Part shown: positions 1 through 9,542 of the stretch, piece by piece
Layout of the letters: each line of letters opens with the position of its first letter
How positions within the stretch are numbered: the first letter of the stretch is position 1
DNA from: Sphingobacterium chungjuense
GTDB lineage: Bacteria > Bacteroidota > Bacteroidia > Sphingobacteriales > Sphingobacteriaceae
DNA: 64,000 bases
Reading direction: 5' to 3'
Assembly (NCBI RefSeq): GCF_011316935.1
Contig: NZ_WLYS01000004.1
Location: 310,001 to 374,000, forward strand
Position numbers and translations under genes: made by a program
The notes under the pieces: model-generated
What the model saw: the letters and a program-made list of their open reading frames with translations, nothing else
Database searches by the model: none
Told to the model about the DNA's origin: nothing

Positions 1-2097
1 AATAACATCAGGTACTGTTAATAGCGGATTACTTCCGTACGCGTTACGAATGTTATATGTTTGCAAGATCTGATATGGATCGGTATCTGTACCTACTTTA
101 GCGAATGAGGCTCTCAATTTACCAAAAGAGAAAAACTCATTCGGCTCGATAAAATGACTGAAAATAAACGAGGTAGATAATCCTCCATATAAAAATGAAT
201 TATTGTCCCTTGGTAGTGTAGAAGACCAGTCATTACGGATATTTCCTTCTAAATATAGAAAATCTTTATAACCAACCGCAGCATAACCATAGAGCGAATT
301 GACTCGTTGATCAAAATATCTGGTTTGAACTGTTGGTCTGTCAATAGAGGCTTCCAAAGTATACAAACCTGGTACTGCTAAACCACCGGCAGTCGCTGCA
401 TCTGTGAAACGACGTTGATTGCGACGATACTCTCCAAATGCGGCCGCATCCACGGTGAAATCTCCATATTGTTCTTTGAACGCCAATGTACCAACATAGT
501 TTACCTCATCTTGATTATTTAAGTATTGAGAATAACTCGCTTGTTGCAAGGTACCACTGGCAATACGTTCAGTCTCCTCCATGTTCAGGAAATTTCCTCG
601 CGCAATCACGGAAGCACTCAGGGCATTCGTTAATTGATAACTTGCGGTAATATTACCATAGATCCGCTGATAAGTGTCAAGTTGTGTATTTTCATAAACT
701 TCTGTGTATGGATTATCCCAATATGCAGGATTAGGATTTGTTGGACTCACAATATTCCAACTTCTAAAGGTACCATCCGGACGTTTATAGTCACGCAACG
801 TGCTCATGTCCAACTGACGCTGAAACCACTGATTAAAAGACCCTGTAGTTTGAGAACTGTAACCATCCTTTGGTCGGTTATTATACACCTCATGTTGGAA
901 GTTCACATTAGCAGATACGGTTAGTTTATCTGTCAGATTTAAGGAAGAGTTTGTAGAAAACCAATTTCTCCCCAACTTACTATTTGGCACTATACCTGTG
1001 CGAGAAACATTCGTAAACGAGAATCGAGTTTGGTAATTATCTCCTGCTTTATCAAAAGCTATGTTAGTATTTGCGCTTACGCCCGTATTGTAAAAATCAC
1101 GAACATTGTTTGGTTGAGGCACTAAGGCTGTTAGCTGACCAAATTGAGGGTGAGATGGATCCCATCCATAAAATGGCATATACATCGTACCATCCATACG
1201 TGGACCCCAGCTTTCATCAGCTCCATAATTTAAGATATTCACACCATCATATGGTGCTAAATAGTCTGGTGCTATATTAGGATTGTGGTTATACGTACTC
1301 CATTCTTGCGAGTATCCACCAGCATATTCATTTTGATATTTAGGCAATAAATAAACGCTTTCAAAAGATGTTGCTTGGTTGAAGTTCACACCAACGCCAT
1401 CACGTGTACGTCCGCCTAATGTCTTGATAACTACCGCACCTTCTGAACCACGCTGACCGTACAACGCTGTCGCTGCTGGTCCCTTTAAAACCGTAAGATC
1501 GGCTACATCATCCATGTTAACGGCTTCTGGCTCAGTAATCATTCCATCCACCACATAAATTGGATTCCCCCCCGATAGCGAGTTGATACCACGAATACGA
1601 ATGGTAGAAGTACCGAAAGCGGCACCAGACGTAGATTGTACTTGTACACCAGCAATCTTACCTGCTAATGCCGTATTCAAATCTGGCTGACGTACCATAG
1701 ACAAATCTTCTCCTTTAATAGCCTGAACGCTATATCCTAGTGAGTTTCGCGTTCGCTGTACGCCAAGCGCGGTAACGATAACTTCACCAACGCTCTGATC
1801 TTCATCATCCAATTGAATGTTAATTGTGTTATCGCTGCCCAAGGGAAATATTTGCTGTTGCATACCAACGAAATTAACTGTAAGTGTGCTTGTACTTCCA
1901 GATAGATCGATCGTAAACTTACCTTGTGCATTAGTTTGTACGGCCGTATCCGTTCCTGTAGCGCGTACTGTAGCTCCCGCTAATGGCTGACCTGTGCGAG
2001 ACGATACAACATTACCGGAGATTGTTCGCGTCTGAGCATGCGCTATTCCCATCAGAAGTAGCCACGCCAAAATAAAACTGAATAGTTTTCTTTCCAT
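1..2097 (-). CDS. SusC/RagA family TonB-linked outer-membrane receptor (3' part beyond window)
   Basis: Open from ATG at 2097 to the window edge with no stop, so about 699 N-terminal residues are present. The protein starts with a signal peptide (MERKLFSFILAWLLLMGIAHAQ). A carboxypeptidase-regulatory-like domain follows (around residues 23-100), then the plug with the SusC signature IRIRGIN, YVVDG and TALYGQRGSEGAVVIKT, then the start of the beta barrel. SusC proteins form the outer-membrane barrel that imports glycans or peptides together with a SusD lipoprotein. The partner would lie outside the window to the left, so the substrate cannot be inferred here. Family is clear; substrate unknown. 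Confidence 0.93.
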   Translation of the reverse strand, partial: MERKLFSFILAWLLLMGIAHAQTRTISGNVVSSRTGQPLAGATVRATGTDTAVQTNAQGKFTIDLSGSTSTLTVNFVGMQQQIFPLGSDNTINIQLDDEDQSVGEVIVTALGVQRTRNSLGYSVQAIKGEDLSMVRQPDLNTALAGKIAGVQVQSTSGAAFGTSTIRIRGINSLSGGNPIYVVDGMITEPEAVNMDDVADLTVLKGPAATALYGQRGSEGAVVIKTLGGRTRDGVGVNFNQATSFESVYLLPKYQNEYAGGYSQEWSTYNHNPNIAPDYLAPYDGVNILNYGADESWGPRMDGTMYMPFYGWDPSHPQFGQLTALVPQPNNVRDFYNTGVSANTNIAFDKAGDNYQTRFSFTNVSRTGIVPNSKLGRNWFSTNSSLNLTDKLTVSANVNFQHEVYNNRPKDGYSSQTTGSFNQWFQRQLDMSTLRDYKRPDGTFRSWNIVSPTNPNPAYWDNPYTEVYENTQLDTYQRIYGNITASYQLTNALSASVIARGNFLNMEETERIASGTLQQASYSQYLNNQDEVNYVGTLAFKEQYGDFTVDAAAFGEYRRNQRRFTDAATAGGLAVPGLYTLEASIDRPTVQTRYFDQRVNSLYGYAAVGYKDFLYLEGNIRNDWSSTLPRDNNSFLYGGLSTSFIFSHFIEPNEFFSFGKLRASFAKVGTDTDPYQILQTYNIRNAYGSNPLLTVPDVI

Positions 2098-2478
2098 AGT
2101 AAAATATGTAGTTAGTGTGTGTTCGTGCATTATCTTATCCGCCAATACGGAAGTTAGTCTTGTTGTAAAACTAAGAAATCAGAGGAAATCATTAGTTTTT
2201 CAGTAGTGATTAGACAATTATAGTCACTTTTTAGCATTTGATGGATCATTATTGCTACAAAACACTATAAAAAGCATCGTATTTAACAAAAACACGTATT
2301 TATAACAACAATATATTTTAGCAACTCCGCTGCTGAATAATTAAATAATCATTTCACGCCATGTAAGCAATCCTCCTTCTCTCTTGTCTCGGCTCGCGAT
2401 TTGCTTATATTTGTTATGCTGAGATGATTTACTGCTCACAAGCACATCAACACGCCTTACATTTAACTCAATAAATCC
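2098..2478. other. Divergent intergenic region between the SusC receptor and the FAH gene
   Basis: About 380 bp, AT-rich, with no plausible coding frame. The only element I can support is the Bacteroidota-type promoter for the rightward gene near 2384-2413. I found no TAnnTTTG box for the leftward receptor, and no terminator, tRNA or repeat. Confidence 0.5.
2384..2413 (+). promoter_or_regulatory. Predicted promoter of the FAH-M23-bcp genes
   Basis: A -33 TTG at 2384-2386 is followed after 19 bp by TATATTTG at 2406-2413, a perfect match to the Bacteroidota -7 consensus TAnnTTTG. It lies 65 bp before the ATG at 2479. Confidence 0.5.
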
Positions 2479-3090
2479 ATGAAGATAGTCGCCATAGGAC
2501 GCAATTATATCAACCACGCAAAAGAGCTAAACAACCCTGTACCGGAGGAGCCGGTGATATTTCTAAAACCAGACACAGCCGTACTACGAGACGATAAAGA
2601 CTTTTATTATCCTGAATTCTCGAAGGATATCCACTACGAAGTGGAAGTAGTATTGCGTATATGTAATGAGGGCAAACATGTCGCCGAGAAGTTTGCGCAC
2701 AAGTACTATGATGCGATCGGATTAGGGATTGATTTTACAGCAAGAGATATTCAGCAAAAACATAAGGAGAAAGGTTTGCCTTGGGAACTGGCCAAAGCAT
2801 TTGATCAATCCGCTGTGATCAGTCCGCTAATCCCAAAAGAAGAACTGGGTGACTTATCTAACCTATCCTTCTCGCTACAGAAAAATGGAGAAACCGTGCA
2901 ATCAGGCAATACCAAAGATGTCATCTTTCATTTCGATCAATTGATCGCCTATATCTCTGAGCGGATCACTTTACGCAAAGGTGATTTGATCTACACGGGA
3001 ACGCCCGAAGGTGTTGGCCCGGTACAGATTGGCGATCTGCTAGAAGGTTATTTGGGAGAGCGAAAAATGTTTAGTTGCCAAATTAAATAA
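2479..3090 (+). CDS. Fumarylacetoacetate hydrolase (FAH) family protein
   Basis: A 203-residue single-domain FAH-fold protein, the usual length of the short hydrolase/isomerase members such as acylpyruvases and oxaloacetate decarboxylases. The metal site is visible: E54-x-E56 in HYEVEVVLRI and D85 in GIDFTARD. Other family motifs are IGRNYINHAKEL at the start and TGTPEGVGP near the end. It probably acts on a small 2-oxo acid in the cytoplasm, but the substrate cannot be read from the sequence. It starts a run of plus-strand genes; the next gene begins 3 bp after its stop. Confidence 0.88.
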   Translation: MKIVAIGRNYINHAKELNNPVPEEPVIFLKPDTAVLRDDKDFYYPEFSKDIHYEVEVVLRICNEGKHVAEKFAHKYYDAIGLGIDFTARDIQQKHKEKGLPWELAKAFDQSAVISPLIPKEELGDLSNLSFSLQKNGETVQSGNTKDVIFHFDQLIAYISERITLRKGDLIYTGTPEGVGPVQIGDLLEGYLGERKMFSCQIK

Positions 3091-3093
3091 AGC

Positions 3094-4815
3094 ATGCAAA
3101 GATTATTTTCCAGTCTGCTGGCAGGCCTTTTTGGAGCATTGGCTGTGCAGGCTCAACAAAACAAATTTATTACGACGCGGGATTATCCGGTCAATTACTT
3201 CCGTTCGCCACTAAATATTACCCCAGATGCTTCAGGCACGTTTGGCGAACTGCGTTCTACGCACTTTCATGCTGGCGATGATTATCGTACGCAGCAACGT
3301 ACCGGTTTGCCGGTTTATGCGGTTGCGGACGGACAAGTTTCTCGCGTTCGCGTACAAATCGGTGGTGGTGGCAATTCGGTTTACATTGATCATCCCAATG
3401 GATACACCTCGGTGTACCTGCATCTCGAAAACTTCAACGATGCATTGACCAACATTGTACGCGCCGAACAATACAAGCAAAAAAAGTTCGATGTGGATGT
3501 CATGGTAGACAAAGGCACTTTAAGCTTCCAAAAAGGTGACGTCATTGCCAATTCAGGAAATACGGGCGCTTCTGGCGGGCCGCATTTACATTTTGAAATC
3601 CGAGATACCAAGAGCCAACATCCGCTAAACACACAGCTGTTTGGTTTGCAATTTACAGATCGCTTTGCGCCAACTATTCAAGGATTGATGGTGTATGATT
3701 TGGGCGAAAGCATGTTCAACGAAAACACCTTCCGCCGACCAGTATCCGTACGCGCGGTGAACGGCACGGATTACAGACTGAGTAATAATGCTGCAATACA
3801 AGTCAATGGAAAGTTTGGACTCGGCATCAACACCATTGATCGGCATCGCGCTGGTGGATTTCAAAATGGGGTGTACTCGATCGAACTGTTTATTGACGGC
3901 CAGCCGATGTCTACTGTCCTATTTGAGGAATTGGATTTCAATACTTCACGCGGTATACATTCGTATATTGATTACGCTCAATGGAAACGTTCGAAAGCAA
4001 AATACCAAAAAAGCTTTAAAGATCCCGGCAACCCAATTGAGATCTTCCATCATCTTCCGAATGATGGGATCTTGGAGTTAAAAGACAATCAGGTTCACGA
4101 TGTGAAATACGTGGTGAAGGATGTAAAAGGCAATTGTTCGGAGCTTAACTTTCAGATTCAGAACTCCGCAAATTATCAGCCGAAGGCCAATACGGTAAAA
4201 GGGCAATTAATGCCATACAATAAGAATAACCAATTTGCGAAAGACCACATTCAGTTGGACATTCCAAAAGGTGTGTTGTATACCGATCTGGATTTTCTAT
4301 ATAGCAGCAGTGCAAAACCGGCTGGTGGTTATTCTGAAATCCACCATGTACACAATCCGATGACGCCGCTCTTCAGCACCTATCAACTAAAAATCAAGCC
4401 AACCAGCTTGCCAGAAAGATTACGCGACAAAGCTTTGATCGCCTCTACACAATCCGGTTCGGAAGGTGGCAAATATGAGGATGGCTGGGTCGTTGTGAAT
4501 ACGCGCAACTTAGGTTCGTTTTATGTGGCAGTCGATACCGTAGCACCGAGCATCACGCCGCGCAATCTCAGCCAAGGAAAGAATGTGGCGCAACAATCAA
4601 AGATCGATTTTACGATCTCTGACAATTTCTCGGGCATTCAGTCATTTGATGGGTACATCGATGGCGAATGGGTGTTGATGGAGTACGATCCCAAAAATAG
4701 ACACCTTTGGCATACCTTCCAATCCTCCTTAAGCAAAGGAAAACACGAGTTTCGATTGGTGGTCAAAGATTGGAAAGATAATGAACGTATCTATCAAGCA
4801 GAATTTACACGATAA
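3094..4815 (+). CDS. Secreted M23 family metallopeptidase
   Basis: 573 residues with a signal peptide ending near AVQAQ (residue 21). The LytM/M23 core occupies about residues 45-175. The zinc motif is H59-x3-D63 (HFHAGDD), with HLH at 164-166 (GPHLHFEIRD) and H110 in VYLHL as expected catalytic elements. M23 enzymes cut peptide cross-bridges in peptidoglycan or act as divisome activators. The long C-terminal part (about 180-573) looks beta-rich, with an SPTIxxLSQGKxV-type Ig-like ending, and may bind the wall or other envelope proteins. Translationally close to the FAH gene upstream and 12 bp from the peroxiredoxin downstream. Confidence 0.9.
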   Translation: MQRLFSSLLAGLFGALAVQAQQNKFITTRDYPVNYFRSPLNITPDASGTFGELRSTHFHAGDDYRTQQRTGLPVYAVADGQVSRVRVQIGGGGNSVYIDHPNGYTSVYLHLENFNDALTNIVRAEQYKQKKFDVDVMVDKGTLSFQKGDVIANSGNTGASGGPHLHFEIRDTKSQHPLNTQLFGLQFTDRFAPTIQGLMVYDLGESMFNENTFRRPVSVRAVNGTDYRLSNNAAIQVNGKFGLGINTIDRHRAGGFQNGVYSIELFIDGQPMSTVLFEELDFNTSRGIHSYIDYAQWKRSKAKYQKSFKDPGNPIEIFHHLPNDGILELKDNQVHDVKYVVKDVKGNCSELNFQIQNSANYQPKANTVKGQLMPYNKNNQFAKDHIQLDIPKGVLYTDLDFLYSSSAKPAGGYSEIHHVHNPMTPLFSTYQLKIKPTSLPERLRDKALIASTQSGSEGGKYEDGWVVVNTRNLGSFYVAVDTVAPSITPRNLSQGKNVAQQSKIDFTISDNFSGIQSFDGYIDGEWVLMEYDPKNRHLWHTFQSSLSKGKHEFRLVVKDWKDNERIYQAEFTR

Positions 4816-4827
4816 ACAAGGTTTTAT

Positions 4828-5289
4828 ATGAGCACATTAGCAATTGGCGATCAAGCTCCGGCTATCACCGCCAAAAATCAGGAAGGTAATACCATTCATC
4901 TATCAGACTTCAAGGGCAAACGCGTCATCTTATATTTTTATCCGAAGGATAATACACCAGGATGTACTACGGAAGCCTGTAATTTTAGAGACAATTACCA
5001 GAGTTTGTTGAAAGACGGGTTCGAGGTGTTAGGCGTTAGTATTGACAGCGAACAATCGCACCAAAAGTTCATTGCGAAGCACGAGTTGCCCTTTAATTTA
5101 TTGGCCGATGAAGATCAGAAAATAGTAAATGATTATGGCGTGTGGGTAGAAAAGAATATGTATGGCAAAAAATACATGGGCACAGCACGCACGACATTCG
5201 TGATTGATGAGCAAGGTAAGATCGCCCACATCATCAAAAAAGTTGATAATAAAAATGCTTCAGAACAGATCAGAGCATTGTATAAATAA
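4828..5289 (+). CDS. bcp: Thioredoxin-dependent thiol peroxidase (Bcp/PrxQ)
   Basis: 153 residues, the normal Bcp length. The active site TPGCTTEAC gives the peroxidatic Cys46 and a resolving Cys51 five residues later, the PrxQ arrangement. ILYFYPKD precedes it and FVIDEQGKI follows, as in the family. It reduces hydrogen and alkyl peroxides using thioredoxin in the cytoplasm. Last gene of the FAH-M23-bcp run; glyS has its own promoter downstream. Confidence 0.95.
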   Translation: MSTLAIGDQAPAITAKNQEGNTIHLSDFKGKRVILYFYPKDNTPGCTTEACNFRDNYQSLLKDGFEVLGVSIDSEQSHQKFIAKHELPFNLLADEDQKIVNDYGVWVEKNMYGKKYMGTARTTFVIDEQGKIAHIIKKVDNKNASEQIRALYK

Positions 5290-5317
5290 ACCCTTAACAA
5301 AGCAAAATGCATATCCT

Positions 5318-5344
5318 TTTGCATGCCTTAAATAATTATATTTG
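5318..5344 (+). promoter_or_regulatory. Predicted glyS promoter placing transcription start at or next to the ATG
   Basis: TATATTTG at 5337-5344 matches the Bacteroidota -7 box. A TTTG at 5318-5321 is a possible -33 element, but the 15-bp gap is short. The -7 box ends 6 bp before the ATG at 5351, so the mRNA may be leaderless. The box also contains the in-frame TTG at 5342, which therefore cannot be the translation start. Confidence 0.45.
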
Positions 5345-5350
5345 CTACTT

Positions 5351-6820
5351 ATGAGCAAACAGATAGACGATTTTTTTAAAAATATCATTTCGCATGCCAA
5401 GGAGTATGGTTTCGTATTCCCATCAAGCGAAATCTACGATGGCCTAAGTGCTGTCTACGACTATGGTCAACTAGGTTCGGAGTTGAAAAATAACTTAAAG
5501 ACCTACTGGTGGAAATCTATGGTGCAATTGAATGATAACATCGTCGGGATCGACGCGGCGATTTTCATGCATCCAACTACTTGGAAAGCTTCTGGCCACG
5601 TGGATGGTTTTAGCGATCCGATGATTGATAACAAAGATTCTAAAAAAAGATATAGAGCGGATCAATTGATCGAAGACAAAATCGATCGCTACGAAAAGGA
5701 CGGGAAAAGCGATAAAGCTGCCGAACTCCAGAAGGCATTAGATGCTGCTTTGAATGCAGATGATCTAGCGAAGCTAAAAGCACTTATCGAAGAGCATAAT
5801 ATCGTTTGTCCGATGTCGGGAACTAAGAACTGGACCGATGTTCGTCAGTTCAAGCTGATGTTTGCGACGCAAATGGGCGCCATGGCCGATGGGGCTGAAC
5901 AAGTCTACCTACGTCCGGAAACAGCACAAGGAATCTTTGTCAACTTCCTCAACGTGCAGAAAACTGGCCGTATGAAAGTTCCTTTTGGAATTGCACAAAT
6001 AGGTAAGGCTTTCCGTAATGAAGTCATTGCACGCCAGTTCATCATTCGCATGCGCGAATTTGAACAAATGGAAATGCAATTCTTTGTGCGCCCTGGTACC
6101 GAAATGGAATGGTACGACAAGTGGAAAGCACTACGTTTGAAATGGCACTTGGCACTAGGACCAGATGCGGCAAAATACCGTTATCATGATCACGCGAAAT
6201 TGGCGCATTATGCCAATGCCGCAGTAGATATCGAATACGATTTCCCATTTGGCTTTAAAGAAGTAGAAGGTATCCACTCTCGTACCGATTTCGACTTGAG
6301 CCAACATCAAAAGTTCTCTGGCAAGAAGATGCAGTACTTCGATCCAGAAGTCAATCAGAATTATGTGCCTTACGTGATCGAAACATCGATCGGTTTGGAT
6401 CGCTTGTTCTTAACGGTTTTCGCCAATTCGTTGGTACATGAAGATTTATCAACAGAGGAGAAGCAAGATTCACGTGTAGTACTGAAATTCCACCCAGCGA
6501 TTGCTCCTGTGAAAGCAGCGGTATTGCCATTAACGAAGAAAGATGGGCTGCCAGATAAGGCGAAGGAAATACTTGCTACATTGAAATTAGACTTCAATAC
6601 GCAGTATGATGAAAAAGATGCAATTGGCAAGCGCTATCGTCGTCAGGATGCGATCGGAACGCCATATTGTATCACGGTAGACTACCAAACATTGGAAGAT
6701 AATACGGTTACAATTCGTCATCGTGATAGCATGGAGCAAGAGCGTGTCAGCGTAGATCAGCTTCAGCAGATCATACAGAATAATGTAGGTTGGACTAACT
6801 TATTGAAACAGTTGATGTAA
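5351..6820 (+). CDS. glyS: Glycyl-tRNA synthetase (dimeric class II type)
   Basis: 489 residues from ATG 5351, chosen over an upstream in-frame TTG because that codon lies inside the predicted -7 box. A class II aminoacyl-tRNA synthetase of the alpha-2 type. Visible are the N-terminal YGFVFPSSEIYDG segment, motif 2 (AFRNEV...RMREFEQMEMQFF), motif 3 (GLDRLFL) and a C-terminal anticodon-binding domain (KFHPAIAPVKAAVLPL onwards). It charges tRNA-Gly in the cytoplasm. Monocistronic, with a strong palindromic terminator directly downstream. Confidence 0.97.
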   Translation: MSKQIDDFFKNIISHAKEYGFVFPSSEIYDGLSAVYDYGQLGSELKNNLKTYWWKSMVQLNDNIVGIDAAIFMHPTTWKASGHVDGFSDPMIDNKDSKKRYRADQLIEDKIDRYEKDGKSDKAAELQKALDAALNADDLAKLKALIEEHNIVCPMSGTKNWTDVRQFKLMFATQMGAMADGAEQVYLRPETAQGIFVNFLNVQKTGRMKVPFGIAQIGKAFRNEVIARQFIIRMREFEQMEMQFFVRPGTEMEWYDKWKALRLKWHLALGPDAAKYRYHDHAKLAHYANAAVDIEYDFPFGFKEVEGIHSRTDFDLSQHQKFSGKKMQYFDPEVNQNYVPYVIETSIGLDRLFLTVFANSLVHEDLSTEEKQDSRVVLKFHPAIAPVKAAVLPLTKKDGLPDKAKEILATLKLDFNTQYDEKDAIGKRYRRQDAIGTPYCITVDYQTLEDNTVTIRHRDSMEQERVSVDQLQQIIQNNVGWTNLLKQLM

Positions 6821-6842
6821 TGTGATACAGATCACGATCATC

Positions 6843-6888
6843 ATAAAACAACAAAGCGAGGTGCATGCACCTCGCTTTGTTGTTTTAT
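6843..6888. terminator. Perfect 46-bp palindromic terminator after glyS
   Basis: A perfect inverted repeat centred on TGCATGCA, with A-rich 5' and T-rich 3' arms (ATAAAACAACAAAGCGAGG and its complement). It would form a long GC-cored stem on either strand and lies 22 bp after the glyS stop. Confidence 0.85.
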
Positions 6889-6981
6889 AGAGGGCATTCA
6901 GCAAATACAGAAATCATTTTTTAGCGGAGCTATAAAAATAGCTAAATCCTGTAATGATGGGCTACTATAATCGTAGACCAC

Positions 6982-7011
6982 AAAAAAACCCTTCTGCAAA
7001 TTGCAAAAGGG
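6982..7011 (-). terminator. Rho-independent terminator of nusG
   Basis: Stem CCCTTCTGC / GCAAAAGGG with one mismatch and a 5-nt loop. Read on the minus strand it is followed by seven T, 28 bp beyond the nusG stop. Confidence 0.8.
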
Positions 7012-7038
7012 CTTTTATATGTCTTGTGTCTTAGAAAC

Positions 7039-7584
7039 TTATTCTTTTTCTACTTGCATGTAGTTCAGTTCTAATGGTGTTTTACGACCAAAAACCTTCA
7101 CCATCACAATAAGTTTCTTTTTATCTTCATGCACCTCTTCGATCTCACCGGTAAAGCCATTGAATGGACCATCGTTTACCTTTACAGTCTCACCTACATA
7201 ATAAGGAACATTGATGCTTTCACCTTGCTCGGCCATTTCATCGACCTTACCTAAGATGCGATTAACCTCTGAAGGACGAAGTGGAATAGCATTACCCGCT
7301 TTATCACCTAAGAAACCGATTACGCTATTCACATTTTTGATGGCGTGTTCAATCTCTCCATCTAAGGCAGCTTCAATCAAGACATATCCAGGGTAGTAGT
7401 TACGCTCTTTGGCTACTTTCTTGCCATCACGCATTTGATAATACTTCTCCATGGGAATGAGCACTTGGGTTACCAAATGTTGAATGCCGAGCCTATTGAT
7501 CTCCGCCTCCACATATTGTTTTACCTTTTTCTCTTTACCACTTACAGCACGAACTACGTACCACTTCAGACTTTGATCCGCCAT
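7039..7584 (-). CDS. nusG: Transcription termination/antitermination factor NusG
   Basis: 181 residues, normal length. The NGN domain covers about 1-115 (WYVVRAVSGKEKKVKQYVE, YYPGYVLIEA). The C-terminal KOW domain reads VNDGPFNGFTGEIEEV...VKVFGRKTPLEL. It couples RNA polymerase to the ribosome and Rho. It lies 19 bp after secE. Unusually, the rplK-rplA-rplJ-rplL-rpoBC block that commonly follows nusG is absent: a terminator and convergent glyS follow instead. Confidence 0.97.
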   Translation of the reverse strand: MADQSLKWYVVRAVSGKEKKVKQYVEAEINRLGIQHLVTQVLIPMEKYYQMRDGKKVAKERNYYPGYVLIEAALDGEIEHAIKNVNSVIGFLGDKAGNAIPLRPSEVNRILGKVDEMAEQGESINVPYYVGETVKVNDGPFNGFTGEIEEVHEDKKKLIVMVKVFGRKTPLELNYMQVEKE

Positions 7585-7603
7585 ACCTTATAATTCCTGT
7601 AAA

Positions 7604-7798
7604 TTAAGAGTTAATTCCGTATAAAAGCTCTAGTACGTTACTCGACACCTTATCCATGGCGAAGATCACCAAAGCAATAATGATAGAAGCAACAAGCACA
7701 ATGACCGCATGATTTTGCAATTGTGCCCATGTAGGCCAAGTTACCTTTTCGGTAACTTCGACGTACGAGTCTTTAAAAAAATCAAGTACTTTTGCCAT
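7604..7798 (-). CDS. secE: Preprotein translocase subunit SecE
   Basis: 64 residues with one transmembrane helix (about 31-50, VIVLVASIIIALVIFAMDKV) preceded by the amphipathic VTEKVTWPTWAQLQ segment diagnostic of short SecE. Part of the inner-membrane SecYEG channel. Lies between tRNA-Trp and nusG, the classic arrangement. Confidence 0.95.
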   Translation of the reverse strand: MAKVLDFFKDSYVEVTEKVTWPTWAQLQNHAVIVLVASIIIALVIFAMDKVSSNVLELLYGINS

Positions 7799-7830
7799 TT
7801 GTTAGTTTACTTGTATTAAGAGTTTCTTAG

Positions 7831-7901
7831 CACGGGCACTAGGATTCGAACCCAGATCAAAGGTTTTGGAGACCTCTATTCTACCATTGAACTATGCCCG
7901 T
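7831..7901 (-). tRNA. tRNA-Trp (anticodon CCA)
   Basis: 71-nt cloverleaf. Acceptor arm ACGGGCA/TGCCCGT, T-arm CTGGG-TTCGAAT-CCTAG, anticodon loop CTCCAAA. Discriminator G; no CCA is encoded. First gene after the 7923-7954 promoter and co-transcribed with secE-nusG. Confidence 0.95.
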
Positions 7902-7922
7902 AGAATTTGTTTTTGAATGCTG

Positions 7923-7954
7923 CAAATATAGGTTTTAACTACCATTACAGCAAA
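7923..7954 (-). promoter_or_regulatory. Predicted promoter of tRNA-Trp-secE-nusG
   Basis: On the minus strand TTTG (7954-7951), a 20-bp gap, then TATATTTG (7930-7923): both Bacteroidota elements are perfect. Transcription would begin about 16 bp before the tRNA. Together with the tuf terminator just upstream, this makes tRNA-Trp-secE-nusG its own unit. Confidence 0.7.
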
Positions 7955-8046
7955 TGTTATTTACTTTTTTTGTCTTTTAAAACCCAATATAACTACTAAA
8001 ATAGTGCAGCGATATGGATGTGAAAGACTTACCTTTTATAGGCATT

Positions 8047-8085
8047 GAAAAAATAAGCTAACCAGCAGAACTGGTTAGCTTATTT
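8047..8085 (-). terminator. Rho-independent terminator of tuf
   Basis: A perfect 15-bp stem (AAATAAGCTAACCAG and its complement) with a 5-nt loop. On the minus strand it runs into a T tract. It starts about 29 bp after the tuf stop. Confidence 0.85.
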
Positions 8086-8113
8086 CATATGCGCTAAGAT
8101 AATCTACTATAGA

Positions 8114-9301
8114 TTACTTAAGGATTTCAGTTACCTGACCAGCACCTACAGTTCTACCACCTTCACGGATAGCGAAACGTAGACCTTTTTCCATTGCGAT
8201 AGGGTTGATCAATTTTACAGTGATCGTAACGTTATCACCAGGCATAACCATTTCAGTTCCTTCTTCTAGAGAGATCTCACCAGTTACATCTGTTGTACGG
8301 AAATAGAATTGAGGACGGTATTTGTTGAAGAAAGGCGTGTGACGGCCACCTTCAGCTTTAGACAATACGTAAACCTCTGCTTTGAAATCAGAGTGAGGAG
8401 TTACTGAACCTGGTTTCACGATAACCATACCACGACGGATATCAGTTTTCTCAATACCACGTAACAATAAACCTACGTTATCACCTGCTTCACCGTAATC
8501 CAAGATTTTACGGAACATCTCAACACCAGTTACTGTAGATTTCAAATCTTCAGCACCCATACCTAAGATCTCAACTGGATCACCAGAGTTGATTACACCT
8601 CTTTCGATACGACCAGTAGCAACAGTACCACGACCAGTGATCGAGAATACGTCCTCTACAGGCATCAAGAAAGGAAGATCTGTCAAACGTGGAGGAATTG
8701 GAATATGGTTATCTACCGCGTCCATCAACTCCATGATAGAATCAACCCATTGCTCTTCACCGTTCAAAGCACCTAATGCAGAACCTTTGATAACTGGAAG
8801 ATCATCACCTGGGAATTCGTAGAAAGATAATAGTTCACGAACTTCCATTTCAACTAGATCTAACAATTCAGCATCGTCCACTAAGTCAACTTTGTTCAAG
8901 AAAACTACTAACGCAGGAACACCTACCTGACGAGCCAAAAGGATGTGCTCGCGAGTTTGTGGCATAGGACCATCAGTCGCAGCAACTACGATGATAGCTC
9001 CGTCCATTTGTGCAGCTCCAGTAACCATGTTTTTCACATAGTCAGCGTGACCTGGACAGTCAACGTGCGCATAGTGACGGTTTTGTGTTTGGTATTCTAC
9101 GTGTGCTGTATTGATTGTGATACCACGCTCTTTCTCTTCAGGAGCAGAGTCAATTGAATCAAATGAACGAGCTTCCGAAAAACCTTTGTCAGCCAAAACT
9201 TTAGTAATAGCTGCAGTAGTTGTTGTTTTACCGTGGTCAACGTGACCGATTGTACCAATGTTTAAGTGTGGTTTACTCCGGTCAAATTTCTCTTTTGCCA
9301 T
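8114..9301 (-). CDS. tuf: Elongation factor Tu
   Basis: 395 residues, full length. G1 GHVDHGKT, G3 [12 protein letters not shown] and G4 NKVDLVDD are intact. Domain 2 begins at [22 protein letters not shown] and the protein ends [17 protein letters not shown]. Delivers aminoacyl-tRNA to the ribosome. It follows four tRNA genes and is probably read from the promoter at 9979-10008. Confidence 0.99.
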   Translation of the reverse strand: MAKEKFDRSKPHLNIGTIGHVDHGKTTTTAAITKVLADKGFSEARSFDSIDSAPEEKERGITINTAHVEYQTQNRHYAHVDCPGHADYVKNMVTGAAQMDGAIIVVAATDGPMPQTREHILLARQVGVPALVVFLNKVDLVDDAELLDLVEMEVRELLSFYEFPGDDLPVIKGSALGALNGEEQWVDSIMELMDAVDNHIPIPPRLTDLPFLMPVEDVFSITGRGTVATGRIERGVINSGDPVEILGMGAEDLKSTVTGVEMFRKILDYGEAGDNVGLLLRGIEKTDIRRGMVIVKPGSVTPHSDFKAEVYVLSKAEGGRHTPFFNKYRPQFYFRTTDVTGEISLEEGTEMVMPGDNVTITVKLINPIAMEKGLRFAIREGGRTVGAGQVTEILK

Positions 9302-9376
9302 GTTTATGCGAATTAGTAATTATAAATTATTCCTTAATTAAATTGTATTTACAAAAGTAACAAACTTATTTAAATG

Positions 9377-9448
<72 letters not shown>

Positions 9449-9542
9449 TTTCAATCCTAAAAGCTTATTTACAGATATATGCCCCTACCCCTTTTAGATT
9501 AAAACACTAAACAAAGACAGAGACATTACATTGTTCTATAAA

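Noticed and set aside
634..1931. Short open frames on both strands within 1-2097
   Set aside because: Shadows of the SusC gene, which is continuously open on the minus strand to the window edge.
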